This document shows, piece after piece, positions 1 to 8,933 of a stretch of 64,000 nt of DNA (its first letter is position 1; each line of letters starts with the position of its first letter). This stretch comes from Natronorubrum thiooxidans (lineage in GTDB: Archaea; Halobacteriota; Halobacteria; Halobacteriales; Natrialbaceae), in the NCBI RefSeq assembly GCF_900156475.1, contig NZ_FTNR01000001.1, forward strand, positions 434,001-498,000, in the 5' to 3' direction. The translations under genes and the position numbers were made by a program. A model generated the notes under the pieces. It made no database searches. It worked only from the letters and a program-made list of their open reading frames with translations, and was not told where the DNA came from.

Positions 1-689
1 TAGGCGTAGCCGAAGTAGCCGATCGCGTACGGGTCGTCCTGAAGCCCTTCGACGATGATGTTGTCGTCTTCCGTCGGCTCGTAGTCGGTACGGTGGTTGC
101 CGCCTTCGCCGACGACGTTTTCGGTGAACCAGTCGAACGTCCCTGAGGTCGTGTCGGGACCGTAGAGCGTAAACTCCTCGTCGGGCCACTCGGAGTTGAC
201 GTCGGCCCACGTCTCGGCGCCGTCTTCCTGCCAGATCTGGGCCATCTCGTCGAAGCTCATGCAGTCGACCCAGTCGTTTTCGGGGCTGACTGCCATCGTG
301 AGTGCGTCACCCGCGATCTGCATCTCCATCGGCGTGACGTCGTTTTCTGCACAGAGGCTCTCCTCTTCGGATTTGATCGGTCGGGAGGCACCGTTGATGT
401 CGGAGTCACCGGGACAGAAGTGGTTCTCGAAGCCGCCACCACTACCAGTCGAGTCGACCGTGACGTTTACAGCCTCATGTTCCTCCATGAACCGCTCGGC
501 CATCGCGTCCGAAACCGGGAATACCGTGCTGGATCCCTTGATGACGACCTCGCCGGAGAGCCCATCTTCGTCACTCGCCTCGTTCTCGGTACAGCCGGCA
601 ACCGCAAGTGCACCCGTTGCACCGGCCGTCGCGATAAACTTTCGTCGTGAGAGCGCATCGACCGTCCGTCCGAGCTGGTTATCTGCCAT
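1..689 (-). CDS. pstS: Phosphate ABC transporter substrate-binding protein PstS (C-terminus cut by window edge)
   Basis: This is the extracytoplasmic phosphate-binding lipoprotein of the Pst importer. The start is the ATG at 689-687; about 229 codons are visible and the rest lies left of base 1. The N-terminus carries a twin-arginine signal (SRRKF near residue 15) followed by a lipobox (AVAGC), the usual export and anchoring route for haloarchaeal binding proteins. The phosphate-binding loop GSSTVFPVSDAMAE and the downstream GSGGGFENHFCPGDSDINGA stretch are typical of PstS. It sits downstream of pstB and phoU on the same strand but behind a 304-bp gap with its own AT-rich promoter region. pstC and pstA are not in the window and may follow it to the left. 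Confidence 0.93.
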   Translation of the reverse strand, partial: MADNQLGRTVDALSRRKFIATAGATGALAVAGCTENEASDEDGLSGEVVIKGSSTVFPVSDAMAERFMEEHEAVNVTVDSTGSGGGFENHFCPGDSDINGASRPIKSEEESLCAENDVTPMEMQIAGDALTMAVSPENDWVDCMSFDEMAQIWQEDGAETWADVNSEWPDEEFTLYGPDTTSGTFDWFTENVVGEGGNHRTDYEPTEDDNIIVEGLQDDPYAIGYFGYA

Positions 690-993
690 CAACAGAAGGA
701 TACCACAGATTATAGAAAAGCGATGCTATGACTAATATATATTTGTATGTAGCTATATATTCAAGTACGTCTCGACAAAGCATAACCGAGCCGTGTGTCT
801 GCAGAGCCCCCGATAACGCCCAAATACACCGGTTTGAAAATCCTAGCCGATCCAGGGATTAATATATAGTGACGCCTGTTATGCGCACCGGCTGAGTAGC
901 CATCTTTTCGAACGCGAGACGGTTTCGGTGGCGGTGTCAGCTCCCTATTCGTTTGATGAGCACGATTCTCACTTGGAGTTCCCGGTGCTGATC
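690..993 (-). promoter_or_regulatory. Intergenic region upstream of pstS with AT-rich promoter elements
   Basis: This 304-bp gap between phoU and pstS contains no convincing gene. Two AT-rich blocks, around 733-762 and 862-869, have the look of haloarchaeal TATA/BRE elements and would serve leftward transcription of pstS. The one open frame here (761-997, minus) has a composition unlike its neighbours and was not accepted. Confidence 0.5.
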
Positions 994-1671
994 TCAATAG
1001 ATCAGTTCGTCGTCGTGGTCGACCATGTACAGCGTCCGCGCCGCGATGTTGACCGCGTGATCGCCGACGCGCTCAAGGTCGCGGATCGTCAACAGCATCC
1101 GCGAGACGTCCTCGAGGAGCGTATCGGTGTTCTCCGTGAGTTCGACACCCGTCTCGATCTCGAGGAGATCCCGAACGACGAGTTCACTTGCGCCTTCACA
1201 CAGCGTGTCGATATCGTCATCTGCAGCCGCGATTTCGCGTGCCGACGTCACGTCACTGCGTTTGTAGGCAGCCATCGCCCGCTCGACCATGTCGATCGTC
1301 TGCTCGCCGATGTAGGCGATGTCGATGTCCGAATAGCGGCGGTACTCGGTCTGGCGCGTGTACTCGCCCAGATTGACCGCGAGATCGCCGATTCGCTCTA
1401 GATCCGTGAGGATCTTGAACGAGGATGCGACGAACCGCAAGTCGCCTGCGACGGGCTGTTGGAGTGCGAACAGCTCGACGCAGTCCTGTTCCAACTCGAG
1501 ATACCGCTCGTTGATCTCCCCGTCGCCCGTAATGACGTCAGCCGCGAGAGAATCGTCGTTCGTTTCGAACGCCTCGAGTGCCTGTCGAAGCCGCTGACAG
1601 ACGAGCGTTCCCATCTCGTAGACGTCGCGTCGCAGTTGCTCGAGTTGCTGTTGAAATTCGGTTCGCGACAT
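994..1671 (-). CDS. phoU: Phosphate signalling complex protein PhoU
   Basis: A 225-residue, all-helical protein made of two PhoU repeats (roughly residues 10-110 and 115-215). Each repeat has the family's ERIGD/ERVGDHAVNIA-type signature: ERIGDLAVNLGEYTRQ near residue 92 and ERVGDHAVNIAAR near residue 200. PhoU proteins bind metal clusters, damp Pst transport and relay phosphate status. The gene starts 5 bp after the pstB stop on the same strand, so the two are surely co-transcribed. The length is normal for the family. Confidence 0.93.
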   Translation of the reverse strand: MSRTEFQQQLEQLRRDVYEMGTLVCQRLRQALEAFETNDDSLAADVITGDGEINERYLELEQDCVELFALQQPVAGDLRFVASSFKILTDLERIGDLAVNLGEYTRQTEYRRYSDIDIAYIGEQTIDMVERAMAAYKRSDVTSAREIAAADDDIDTLCEGASELVVRDLLEIETGVELTENTDTLLEDVSRMLLTIRDLERVGDHAVNIAARTLYMVDHDDELIY

Positions 1672-1676
1672 GGGAG

Positions 1677-2567
1677 TTACCCGAACTTGCCGGTGATGTA
1701 GTCTTCGACGCGGTCGTGTTCGGGGTTCTCGAAGATCTTGTTCGTGTCGTCGAACTCGACGAGTTCGCCGCCGGTCAGGAAGACGGCTGTCTTGTCGGAG
1801 ATGCGGGCGGCCTGTTGCATGTTGTGGGTGACGATGACGACCGTATACTCCTTCGAGAGGTCTTCGATCAGGTCCTCAATCTTCGAGGTCGCAACCGGGT
1901 CCAGCGCCGAGGCCGGTTCGTCCATCAGAATGACTTCCGGGTCGGGCGCGATTGCGCGAGCGATACAGAGTCGCTGCTGTTGCCCGCCGGAGAGATCCAG
2001 CCCACTCGAGTCGAGTTGGTCTTCGACCTCCTCGAGCAGTGCCGCGCGCTCGAGTGCCGTGCGAACCTTCTCGTCGACGTCGCCGTCGTCTTTGCCCTGG
2101 ACGCGAAGTCCGTAGGCGACGTTGTCCCGGATCGATTTCGGGAACGGATTCGGTTTCTGGAAGACCATGCCGATCTTCCGACGCAGGGCGACCGGATCAA
2201 CGTCCTCGTCGTAGACGTTCTTCCCCTGGAAGTAGAGGTCGCCGTCGACGCGTGCGACGTCGATAAGATCGTTCATGCGGTTGATCGAGCGCAGGAACGT
2301 CGACTTCCCACAGCCCGACGGGCCGATGAGTGCCGTCACCTGCCCCTCAGGAATCTGCATATCGATGCTCCGGAGCGCCTGGTCGTCGCCGTAGTACACG
2401 TCGAGATTTCGGGACTCGAGCGCGATCGAGTCCGAGCGTGATCGGTCGTCCGACTCCGAGACCATCCGCCCATCCGTCTGGGCTCCCGTGTCCGATGAGT
2501 CGCTAGAACTGGATTGAGGCGGCTCGTGCTGTGCGTCGGTTCCCATCAAGTCCCGGTAGTATTGCAT
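1677..2567 (-). CDS. pstB: Phosphate ABC transporter ATP-binding protein PstB
   Basis: This is the cytoplasmic ATPase of the Pst phosphate importer. From the ATG at 2567 it has 296 residues. Walker [10 protein letters not shown] is at about 82-90, the signature LSGGQ at 192-196 and Walker B VILMDEP at 212-218, followed by the H-loop in [10 protein letters not shown]. PstB-specific traits include [11 protein letters not shown] after the Q-loop. The first 50 residues are a Ser/Asp-rich extension without homology to the fold; an alternative ATG at 2546 removes part of it. A TTG lies just upstream at 2570. pstB and phoU precede pstS here instead of ending a pstSCAB-phoU operon, so the cluster is rearranged. 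Confidence 0.92.
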   Translation of the reverse strand: MQYYRDLMGTDAQHEPPQSSSSDSSDTGAQTDGRMVSESDDRSRSDSIALESRNLDVYYGDDQALRSIDMQIPEGQVTALIGPSGCGKSTFLRSINRMNDLIDVARVDGDLYFQGKNVYDEDVDPVALRRKIGMVFQKPNPFPKSIRDNVAYGLRVQGKDDGDVDEKVRTALERAALLEEVEDQLDSSGLDLSGGQQQRLCIARAIAPDPEVILMDEPASALDPVATSKIEDLIEDLSKEYTVVIVTHNMQQAARISDKTAVFLTGGELVEFDDTNKIFENPEHDRVEDYITGKFG

Positions 2568-2752
2568 CAACTAAATACTCCACTATGTCTGCTATATAGT
2601 ACTATATGTGTGTATTGTTATTGGCATACGGATATGTGCCATTATGTGCAGTAACTCCGGCTCTATAGGCCAGTAGAGCAAAAATACACGGACATAGGGA
2701 TCTCTATATATGTTCGGGTAGATTTATGATCTCCCCATAGAAAGCGAGCCGT
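2568..2752. promoter_or_regulatory. Divergent promoter region between pstB and the AbrB-PhoU gene, with a 14-bp palindrome
   Basis: This 185-bp AT-rich spacer separates two divergent phosphate genes. A perfect 14-bp palindrome, atatagtactatat, lies at 2594-2607, about 30-40 bp from the pstB start. It could be both the pstB TATA element and an operator. On the other side, the box around 2720-2729 (gatttatgat) is about 27 nt from the ATG at 2753, the spacing of a leaderless haloarchaeal transcript. A further AT block, tctatatat, is at 2703-2711. Confidence 0.55.
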
Positions 2753-3748
2753 ATGGAGACACGCAAGGTCCAGGTGACAGGTGGATCGACATATACAGTG
2801 TCGCTTCCGAAGACGTGGGCACTCGAGAACGACGTTAGTAGTGGCACAACCGTCGAGATATATTCTGAAGACGACATGTTGTTCGTCACGCCACAGAGTG
2901 ACACTGACCATCAGGAAGGACAGCTCGATGTCTCCACACTCGAGGGCGAACAGCTGACGCGTGCCATCTTAACGATGTACGTCAGCGGGTTCGATATTAT
3001 TCGTCTCGAGTCAGGCGAGATTTCGACAACACAGCGGCGAGCGATTCGCAGTGCGATTCAGGGACTCATCGGCGTCGAAGTCGTTGAGGAAGGGACGAAT
3101 TGCGTCATCATCCAGGACTTACTCGACTCCTCAGAGCTGTCGATCGTCAACGCCGTCACCCGAATGCGCCTGATCGCCACCTCGATGCTCGAGGATGCAA
3201 TGACCGCACTCGTCGAGAACGATAACGAGATCGCAATCGACGTGGTCGACCGCGACGACGACGTTGACCGGCTCTGGCTGGTCGTCTCGCGGATCTTCCG
3301 GGCGACGCTGCGCTCGCCGCGGGCTGCGGAAGCGCTCGGCGTCTCCCGCGAGGACTGTTTCGACTACCACTCGAGTGCCCGCCAACTCGAGCGCGTCGCC
3401 GACCACGCCGTCAAAATCAGCCAGCTCGCGCGCAAACTCGACGAAATTCCCGAGGACGTCGCCGACGCGTTGCTCGAACTCAACGCTGATGCGTCTGCCA
3501 TCCTCGAGAAAGCGATGGACGCCCTGTTTGCCGACGACAGCGACGAGGCAGCGGCACTCGGTCACGACGCCCTCGAGTCCGTCCTCGAAATCGACGACCA
3601 CACGCGAACGATCGACGACATGCTCCGCGAACTCGACTCCGTGGAGGCCCAGTCGCTCGGCCTGATCCTCGACTCGCTCTCCCGGAGCGCCGACTACGGC
3701 GGGAACATCGCCGAAACGGCACTCCAGAAGGCCGCCCCACGACCGTAG
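2753..3748 (+). CDS. AbrB/SpoVT DNA-binding domain plus PhoU domains: phosphate regulator
   Basis: A 331-residue fusion. Residues 1-45 form a swapped-hairpin AbrB/SpoVT-type DNA-binding domain (METRKVQVTGGSTYTVSLPK, then DVSSGTTVEIY). The rest contains two PhoU-like helical repeats with RQLERVADHAVKISQLA near residue 210-225. This domain pairing suggests a transcription factor that reads phosphate status through its PhoU half. It diverges from pstB-phoU across a short spacer that carries a perfect palindrome, so control of the pst genes and of itself is a reasonable inference. The family is common in haloarchaea, annotated as PhoU domain-containing protein. Confidence 0.88.
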   Translation: METRKVQVTGGSTYTVSLPKTWALENDVSSGTTVEIYSEDDMLFVTPQSDTDHQEGQLDVSTLEGEQLTRAILTMYVSGFDIIRLESGEISTTQRRAIRSAIQGLIGVEVVEEGTNCVIIQDLLDSSELSIVNAVTRMRLIATSMLEDAMTALVENDNEIAIDVVDRDDDVDRLWLVVSRIFRATLRSPRAAEALGVSREDCFDYHSSARQLERVADHAVKISQLARKLDEIPEDVADALLELNADASAILEKAMDALFADDSDEAAALGHDALESVLEIDDHTRTIDDMLRELDSVEAQSLGLILDSLSRSADYGGNIAETALQKAAPRP

Positions 3749-3814
3749 TCCCGTCCGACGTCGCGGTAGTGCCACGACACGACATTTTTGGGTGCTCGCC
3801 CCCTCTCGACGCCC

Positions 3815-4798
3815 GTGAGTGAGTTCGCGTTCGAACTCGAGTTGTGTGCCCACCTCGAGGCTCGCCGTGAAGGAGTCGTCGCCCGCCAGCTCGGGGCTGG
3901 CGTCGCCGAACCCGGGGGACGGATTCTCGACGTCGTCTGTCTCGAGCCCGGGCCAGACTTCGCGACGCGTCTCGAGGTGACGAGTGCGTCCATTCCGGCG
4001 GTGGCGATCGAATCCGCCGTCGGGACCGGCCGCACACGCTACTGGAAAGACGCCTTCGACTGTCACCCGGATCGCGCCCGTCGCGCCACCGACCGGGCCT
4101 GCGAGATCGGCTTTTTCGAACGCGACCGACGGAAGGGCCGCGAGTACGTCCGGCAGGTCACACGCTATCCGGACTGGTACGACCGTCTCGTCGGCATCGA
4201 GAACAAACCCGACCTCGGACGGCCCGGCGACCTCGAGGCCCAACTGCGAACGGACGTCAGCCTCGCGCTAGTCGACGAGATCGTCCTCGCGACCGAGAGC
4301 TACGTCACGCGGGCACACCTGCATCGAATCCCCGAGGAAGTCGGTGTCTGGCGCGTCCACCGCGACGCCACGGCGGACGGCGACCTCGAGATCGAGATCG
4401 TTCGCGAACCGACGCCGCTGTCCGTCGACGAGCCAGGTATCGAACCCCTCGAGTACCAGCCGGGACGGACCGATATCGCCGTCGTCTCCCCCGAAGCGAA
4501 AGCCCAGCGACGGCGACGGATCGCCGAACGCGCCTACGGCAAAGGGTGGCGAACGTACGCGTTCCCCGACTGTGGGGCCTGTCGGGCCGAGGACTCGAGT
4601 GGCGCGACACTACCCTACTGCGAGCAGTACGACCGCGTCGTCGACGCCAGCGCGGAGTGTGGGCCGTCGTGTCCGGGCTACAAGCCTGCAGAAGTCCTGA
4701 AAGTCGATCTCGAGGCCGAACGCGACCGACGAACGCCGTGGGTAGCCGAGCCAGCAGGCAAGCGACGCCAGCAGTCGGGGCTGGACCAGTTCGGTTGA
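3815..4798 (+). CDS. DUF5787-like protein with PD-(D/E)XK nuclease-like pattern and Cys cluster
   Basis: A 327-residue protein starting at GTG 3815; an upstream GTG at 3788 would add nine residues. It resembles the haloarchaeal DUF5787 family, a match made from memory. The order of motifs recalls the PD-(D/E)XK nuclease fold: GGRILDVV (Asp39), then VGIENKPD (Glu129-x-Lys131), then Gln143 and a strand DEIVLATES. The C-terminal part has C-G-A-C near residue 260 followed by further cysteines (PYC, ECGPSC), a likely zinc site. Transcription is in the same direction as the AbrB-PhoU gene, 66 bp downstream. No catalytic role is established; the nuclease idea rests on motif spacing only. Confidence 0.75.
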   Translation: MSEFAFELELCAHLEARREGVVARQLGAGVAEPGGRILDVVCLEPGPDFATRLEVTSASIPAVAIESAVGTGRTRYWKDAFDCHPDRARRATDRACEIGFFERDRRKGREYVRQVTRYPDWYDRLVGIENKPDLGRPGDLEAQLRTDVSLALVDEIVLATESYVTRAHLHRIPEEVGVWRVHRDATADGDLEIEIVREPTPLSVDEPGIEPLEYQPGRTDIAVVSPEAKAQRRRRIAERAYGKGWRTYAFPDCGACRAEDSSGATLPYCEQYDRVVDASAECGPSCPGYKPAEVLKVDLEAERDRRTPWVAEPAGKRRQQSGLDQFG

Positions 4799-5037
4799 GT
4801 ACCCGCAGAGAGTGGTGCAGTTTTTATTATAATTATACTCGAAACGGAATAGGGCAATTCGGTAACGACAGCTGCTTATTGACCACTGAGATTCCTACCA
4901 ATCAGCGCATCTGTTCGAAGAGTCGTGATGAATACAGAGCGCGTGTATTGCGTGAAGCGCACCTATAATCCCCCATCTTAGAACACTACCTCCAACGGCG
5001 GAGACCTTATCGGTCGGTATCGCGAGTAACTGAAGTA
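4799..5037. other. Intergenic region upstream of the histidine kinase
   Basis: This 239-bp spacer holds no gene I can support. An AT-rich run at about 4817-4838 (gtttttattataattatac) directly after the DUF5787 gene could be its T-rich terminator and may also include a TATA box. Confidence 0.4.
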
Positions 5038-7473
5038 GTGACCGGCTCACAGTTGACGGACGCACTTCGAGAGACTCTTTCTCCCTTCGAAGCAGGAGGG
5101 GCACCAATGACGACAACTGAGGTAGCCGAACAACTCAATCTTGGCCGCCGAAGTACCTACGAGCGCCTCGAACGGCTCGTCGATCACGACCGGCTCGAAA
5201 CCAAGAAAGTTGGGGGAAACGGACGCGTGTGGTGGCAACCATCCACGAATGGACAAGCGTTTTCGAAGGAACGGGAAAGGGATGCGGTAGACAGCGACCT
5301 CGGCGAGGTCTTCGATCGAATCTCGGACAGCTTCTATGGCCTCGACGAAGAACTCCGTTTTCGCTATCTGAACGACACCGCAGCAGACCTTTTTGGACTG
5401 AATGAGGACGCAATTGGTTCGGACATTCGTAACGAGAATCTCACGGAGACGTACGAGAACGCACTGTATGAGGCTCTTGAAACACAAAAGGCCGTAGTCT
5501 TCGAAGACTACTATCCTCCGTGGGACAAGTGGTTTCTGAACGCCATCTATCCCTCTGAATCAGGCTTGTCGGTCTACTCCCGCGACATCACCGAACGGAA
5601 GCGACGTGAACAAGAACTGACTCGCTACGAAACGATCGTCGAAACGAATCCAATCGGCATCACGATCGTTGACAGTGACGGCGAAATGCAGTTCGCCAAC
5701 GACCGCGCTGAGGAGATCTACGGTCGGAGCAAAGACCAGATCAACGACCTCAGCTTTGACGATCCCGAGTGGACCGAAGTCGACGTTGACGGCGAACCAC
5801 TCCCGGATGACGAGAAGCCTTTCTCGCAAATTATGGAGTCCGGAGAACCCGTGTTCGATCATGTCAGTGGAATATCTAGTCCAGATGGAGAACGAGTCTG
5901 GATCTCCATCAATGGAGCGCCGGTCTACGACGACCGTGGAGAGATCGAGAGTGCTGTGTTCGCCATCGAAAACATCACCGAGCGCAAGGAGCGCGAACAG
6001 GCACTCAGGGAGAGCGAGGCGCGCTATCGGTCGCTGACGAATGACGTCCTCGACACATCAGACGTGGGAACGTTCATCCTGAATTCCGACTTCGAGGTCG
6101 TCTGGATCAACGAGGCCATCGAGGAGTTCTTCGGTCTCGATCGCGAGGCGATCGTTGGTCGCAACAAACGAACGCTCATCGAGGAAGAGATCGCGGGTAT
6201 CTTCGAGGAGCCCGAACGGTTCGCCAACCGCGTGACCGCCACCTACGAGGACAACACCTATACCGAGGAGTTCGAGAGCCACGTCCTCGAGGAGGGGAGC
6301 CTTGAGGAACGCTGGGTAAATCACTGGAGCCAGCCCATCGAGTCTGGGCTCTACGCCGGCGGCCGCATCGAACATTACACTGACATCACCGAACGAAAGG
6401 AGCGCGAACGTGCGCTCGAGGAGTCCGAACGGCGCTACCGGACACTCGTCAAAAACTTCCCAAACGGTGCGGTTGGCCTGTTCGACGATGACCTGCGGTA
6501 CACGGCCGTCGGTGGGGAGTTGCTGGACGCGACCGGTGTCTCTCCGGAGGATCGGATCGGAAACAGTGTCTACGACATCTATCCGGACAATATCGTCGAT
6601 GAGGTCGAACCGCACTTCGAGGCTGCGCTAGAGGGCGAGGCGAATTCATTCGAGGTCGAGTACAACGATCAAAATCTGTTCGCCTACACCTTGCCTCTCA
6701 GAAACGACGGCGGAGAGGTGTTTTCGGGGATGCTCGTCGTCCAAGACGTTACCGAACGACGGGAGTACCAGCGCAAACTCGAAGAGTCGAACGAACGGTT
6801 AGAGCAGTTCGCCTCCGCCGCCTCCCACGACCTCCAAGAGCCGTTGCGAATGGTTACGAGCTACCTCCAATTAATCGAGGATCGGTACGGCGATGCGCTC
6901 GATGAAGACGGTGAAGAATTCCTCGAGTTCGCCGTCGACGGCGCCGAGCGAATGCGCGAGATGATCGACGGACTGCTCGAGTACTCGCGCATCGAAACGC
7001 GTGGCGATCCATTCGAACCGGTCGACCTCGATGATGTCCTTGATGACGTTCGCGAAGATCTCCAAATGCGGATCGACGAGAGTAACGCTGGGATCACAAC
7101 CGACGATCTCCCGTGTGTAGATGGCGACGCCAGCCAGTTGCGCCAGGTCTTCCAGAACCTGCTGAGTAATGCGATTGAGTACAGCGGCGATGAGCCACCG
7201 CAGGTCGACATTTCCGCCACGCGTGATGACGACCGATGGATCATTTCAGTGCAGGATAACGGTATTGGGATCGATCCTGATGAACAGGAACATATCTTCG
7301 AGGTGTTCCAACGACTGCATACCTACGAGGAACACTCGGGGACGGGCATTGGCCTCGCGCTGTCCCGGCGGGTCGTCGAGCGCCACGGCGGCGAGATCTG
7401 GATCGACTCCGAACCCGGAGAGGGGTCGACGTTCTCGTTTACGCTTCCTGCAGTACAGAATCAGGATGGGTGA
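5038..7473 (+). CDS. HTH-PAS(x4) sensor histidine kinase
   Basis: An 811-residue cytoplasmic sensor kinase starting at GTG 5038. An N-terminal winged-helix segment (about residues 22-68, TTEVAEQLNLGRRSTYERL) is followed by four PAS domains at about 88-190, 197-320, 333-455 and 466-575, several ending in ITERKERE linkers. The HisKA dimerisation helix carries the phospho-acceptor His597 in ASHDLQEPLRM. The ATPase domain has an N-box (NLLSNAIEYS), G1 DNGIGID and G2 GTGIGLALSRR near 768. There are no membrane segments, so the signal should be intracellular (redox, light or a small ligand). No response regulator is adjacent, as is usual for haloarchaeal orphan kinases. The HTH at the start of a kinase is a less common addition. 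Confidence 0.92.
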   Translation: MTGSQLTDALRETLSPFEAGGAPMTTTEVAEQLNLGRRSTYERLERLVDHDRLETKKVGGNGRVWWQPSTNGQAFSKERERDAVDSDLGEVFDRISDSFYGLDEELRFRYLNDTAADLFGLNEDAIGSDIRNENLTETYENALYEALETQKAVVFEDYYPPWDKWFLNAIYPSESGLSVYSRDITERKRREQELTRYETIVETNPIGITIVDSDGEMQFANDRAEEIYGRSKDQINDLSFDDPEWTEVDVDGEPLPDDEKPFSQIMESGEPVFDHVSGISSPDGERVWISINGAPVYDDRGEIESAVFAIENITERKEREQALRESEARYRSLTNDVLDTSDVGTFILNSDFEVVWINEAIEEFFGLDREAIVGRNKRTLIEEEIAGIFEEPERFANRVTATYEDNTYTEEFESHVLEEGSLEERWVNHWSQPIESGLYAGGRIEHYTDITERKERERALEESERRYRTLVKNFPNGAVGLFDDDLRYTAVGGELLDATGVSPEDRIGNSVYDIYPDNIVDEVEPHFEAALEGEANSFEVEYNDQNLFAYTLPLRNDGGEVFSGMLVVQDVTERREYQRKLEESNERLEQFASAASHDLQEPLRMVTSYLQLIEDRYGDALDEDGEEFLEFAVDGAERMREMIDGLLEYSRIETRGDPFEPVDLDDVLDDVREDLQMRIDESNAGITTDDLPCVDGDASQLRQVFQNLLSNAIEYSGDEPPQVDISATRDDDRWIISVQDNGIGIDPDEQEHIFEVFQRLHTYEEHSGTGIGLALSRRVVERHGGEIWIDSEPGEGSTFSFTLPAVQNQDG

Positions 7474-7698
7474 CCCCGCTTCACGTATCGTTCCCTTTGT
7501 CCGAACTTGGATTGAACGATCACCACGCCGCTACGATTGGATACCAAGCGTGAACCATACGCGCTCTCTATTCAGCAGGCGGCTTTTGGCATAGTTCGGA
7601 TAGATCGATAGCTACTTCTATAACTGCTTGCCCTGTACTTACCGCGAGTTTCACCCCTCATTCGAGATAAAGGAATGGTATTATCGACTACTATTACG

Positions 7699-8919
7699 CT
7701 ACGCTGTCCCAACGAACTCGGCCATAGACGAGACGAGAATGCGGGTGACGTCGACGACCTCGTCGGTGTAGACGAACTCGCCAGTCCCGTGGATGTTCTC
7801 GCCGTCGGGGCCGATGATCACCGTCGGGAGGTCGGCCCGGTGGCCAAGGTAGTTGAAGTCCCCAATACTCGAGAAGTAGCCGATCGCGGGGCTCGTGCCG
7901 GTGACGGACTCGGTGCCGGCCTCGAGCGAGCGAACGAGCGGGTGGTCCTCGTCGGTGAGATACGGCCCATAGTAAACATCCGACGCGGGTGCGTCGCGGA
8001 AACCGATCTCAACCTCAGAGTCGAGTTCGAGGTCGTCGACGACGGCTCTCGCATCCTCGAGGACGTCCCCGGGTCCTTCGCCGAGGACGACGTGGCGGTC
8101 GACGAGCAGCCGACACTCATCGGGGACCGAGAGCGTCTCGCTGCCGCCCTCGATCAACAGCGGACAGACCGAGCCCGCGCCGAGTTTCGGGTGGGAGCCG
8201 ACGTCCATCTCCGACAGCGCGGTGGCCACCGTCCCGGCGTCGACGACGGCGTTCGTCCCCGTCTCTGGCTTCGAGCCGTGTGCAGCGCGGCCGTGGACGG
8301 TGATCTCGTAGAGAAATCGGCCGCGAGCACCGAGCAGAAGTGCAGGGTTCTCGAGGTCCGACTGGGCGAGGATGGGGCCGGGTTCGGTGACGATCGCGGC
8401 GTCGCAGTCGTCGGTGAGCCCGTCCCGAAGGAGTTGGTTCGTCCCGAGGCCGTAGGGGCCTTCCTCGTCGACGACCGCAGTGAAGAGCACGTCGCCGCGC
8501 AGATCGACGTCGGCCTCGGCGAGCGCCCGGAACGCGACCATCGCGGCCGCGAGCCCGCCTTTCATGTCACAGGCTCCCTGGCCGTAGCACTTCCCGTCCT
8601 CGAGTCGTCCCGAGAGCGGGTCTTCGTCCCAGCCGTCGACTAGCTGGACCGTGTCGACGTGGGCGTTCAACAAGAGCGTCGGAGCGTCGGGATCGCTCCC
8701 CTCGAGGCGGGCGATGACGTTATTTCCCTCGTAGCCAGTGAGCTCCGGCTCCGAAACTGGGTGGTACTCGGGCTCGAGGCCGTTGTCCGCGAGCCACTCG
8801 TAGACGAAGTCGACGATTTCGTCCTCCTCGAAGTAGGGGCTCTCGATTCGGACCAGCTCCTGGAGCAGGTCGATCGTCTCTGTCGGGTCGACCGCGTCCT
8901 CGATAGTGGTTGGTGTCAT
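7699..8919 (-). CDS. M20 family metallopeptidase / ArgE-DapE-type deacylase
   Basis: A 406-residue zinc amidohydrolase of the M20 family (carboxypeptidase G2, ArgE, DapE). Metal-binding motifs are NAHVDTV (His87, Asp89), GACDMKGG (Asp118) and the catalytic/ligand pair in VDEEGPYG (Glu152, Glu153). The central dimerisation domain shows GRFLYEITVHGRAAHGSKPE. It starts 14 bp after the permease stop and must belong to the same transcript. With a permease and a regulator upstream, it probably hydrolyses an imported N-acyl amino acid or small peptide. The exact substrate cannot be told from the sequence. Confidence 0.88.
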   Translation of the reverse strand: MTPTTIEDAVDPTETIDLLQELVRIESPYFEEDEIVDFVYEWLADNGLEPEYHPVSEPELTGYEGNNVIARLEGSDPDAPTLLLNAHVDTVQLVDGWDEDPLSGRLEDGKCYGQGACDMKGGLAAAMVAFRALAEADVDLRGDVLFTAVVDEEGPYGLGTNQLLRDGLTDDCDAAIVTEPGPILAQSDLENPALLLGARGRFLYEITVHGRAAHGSKPETGTNAVVDAGTVATALSEMDVGSHPKLGAGSVCPLLIEGGSETLSVPDECRLLVDRHVVLGEGPGDVLEDARAVVDDLELDSEVEIGFRDAPASDVYYGPYLTDEDHPLVRSLEAGTESVTGTSPAIGYFSSIGDFNYLGHRADLPTVIIGPDGENIHGTGEFVYTDEVVDVTRILVSSMAEFVGTA

Positions 8920-8933
8920 TGTCTCGTTCGTGT

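Noticed and set aside
761-997. A 78-residue minus-strand frame upstream of pstS
   Set aside because: Basic, Ser/Arg-rich translation and overlap with the pstS promoter elements indicate non-coding sequence.
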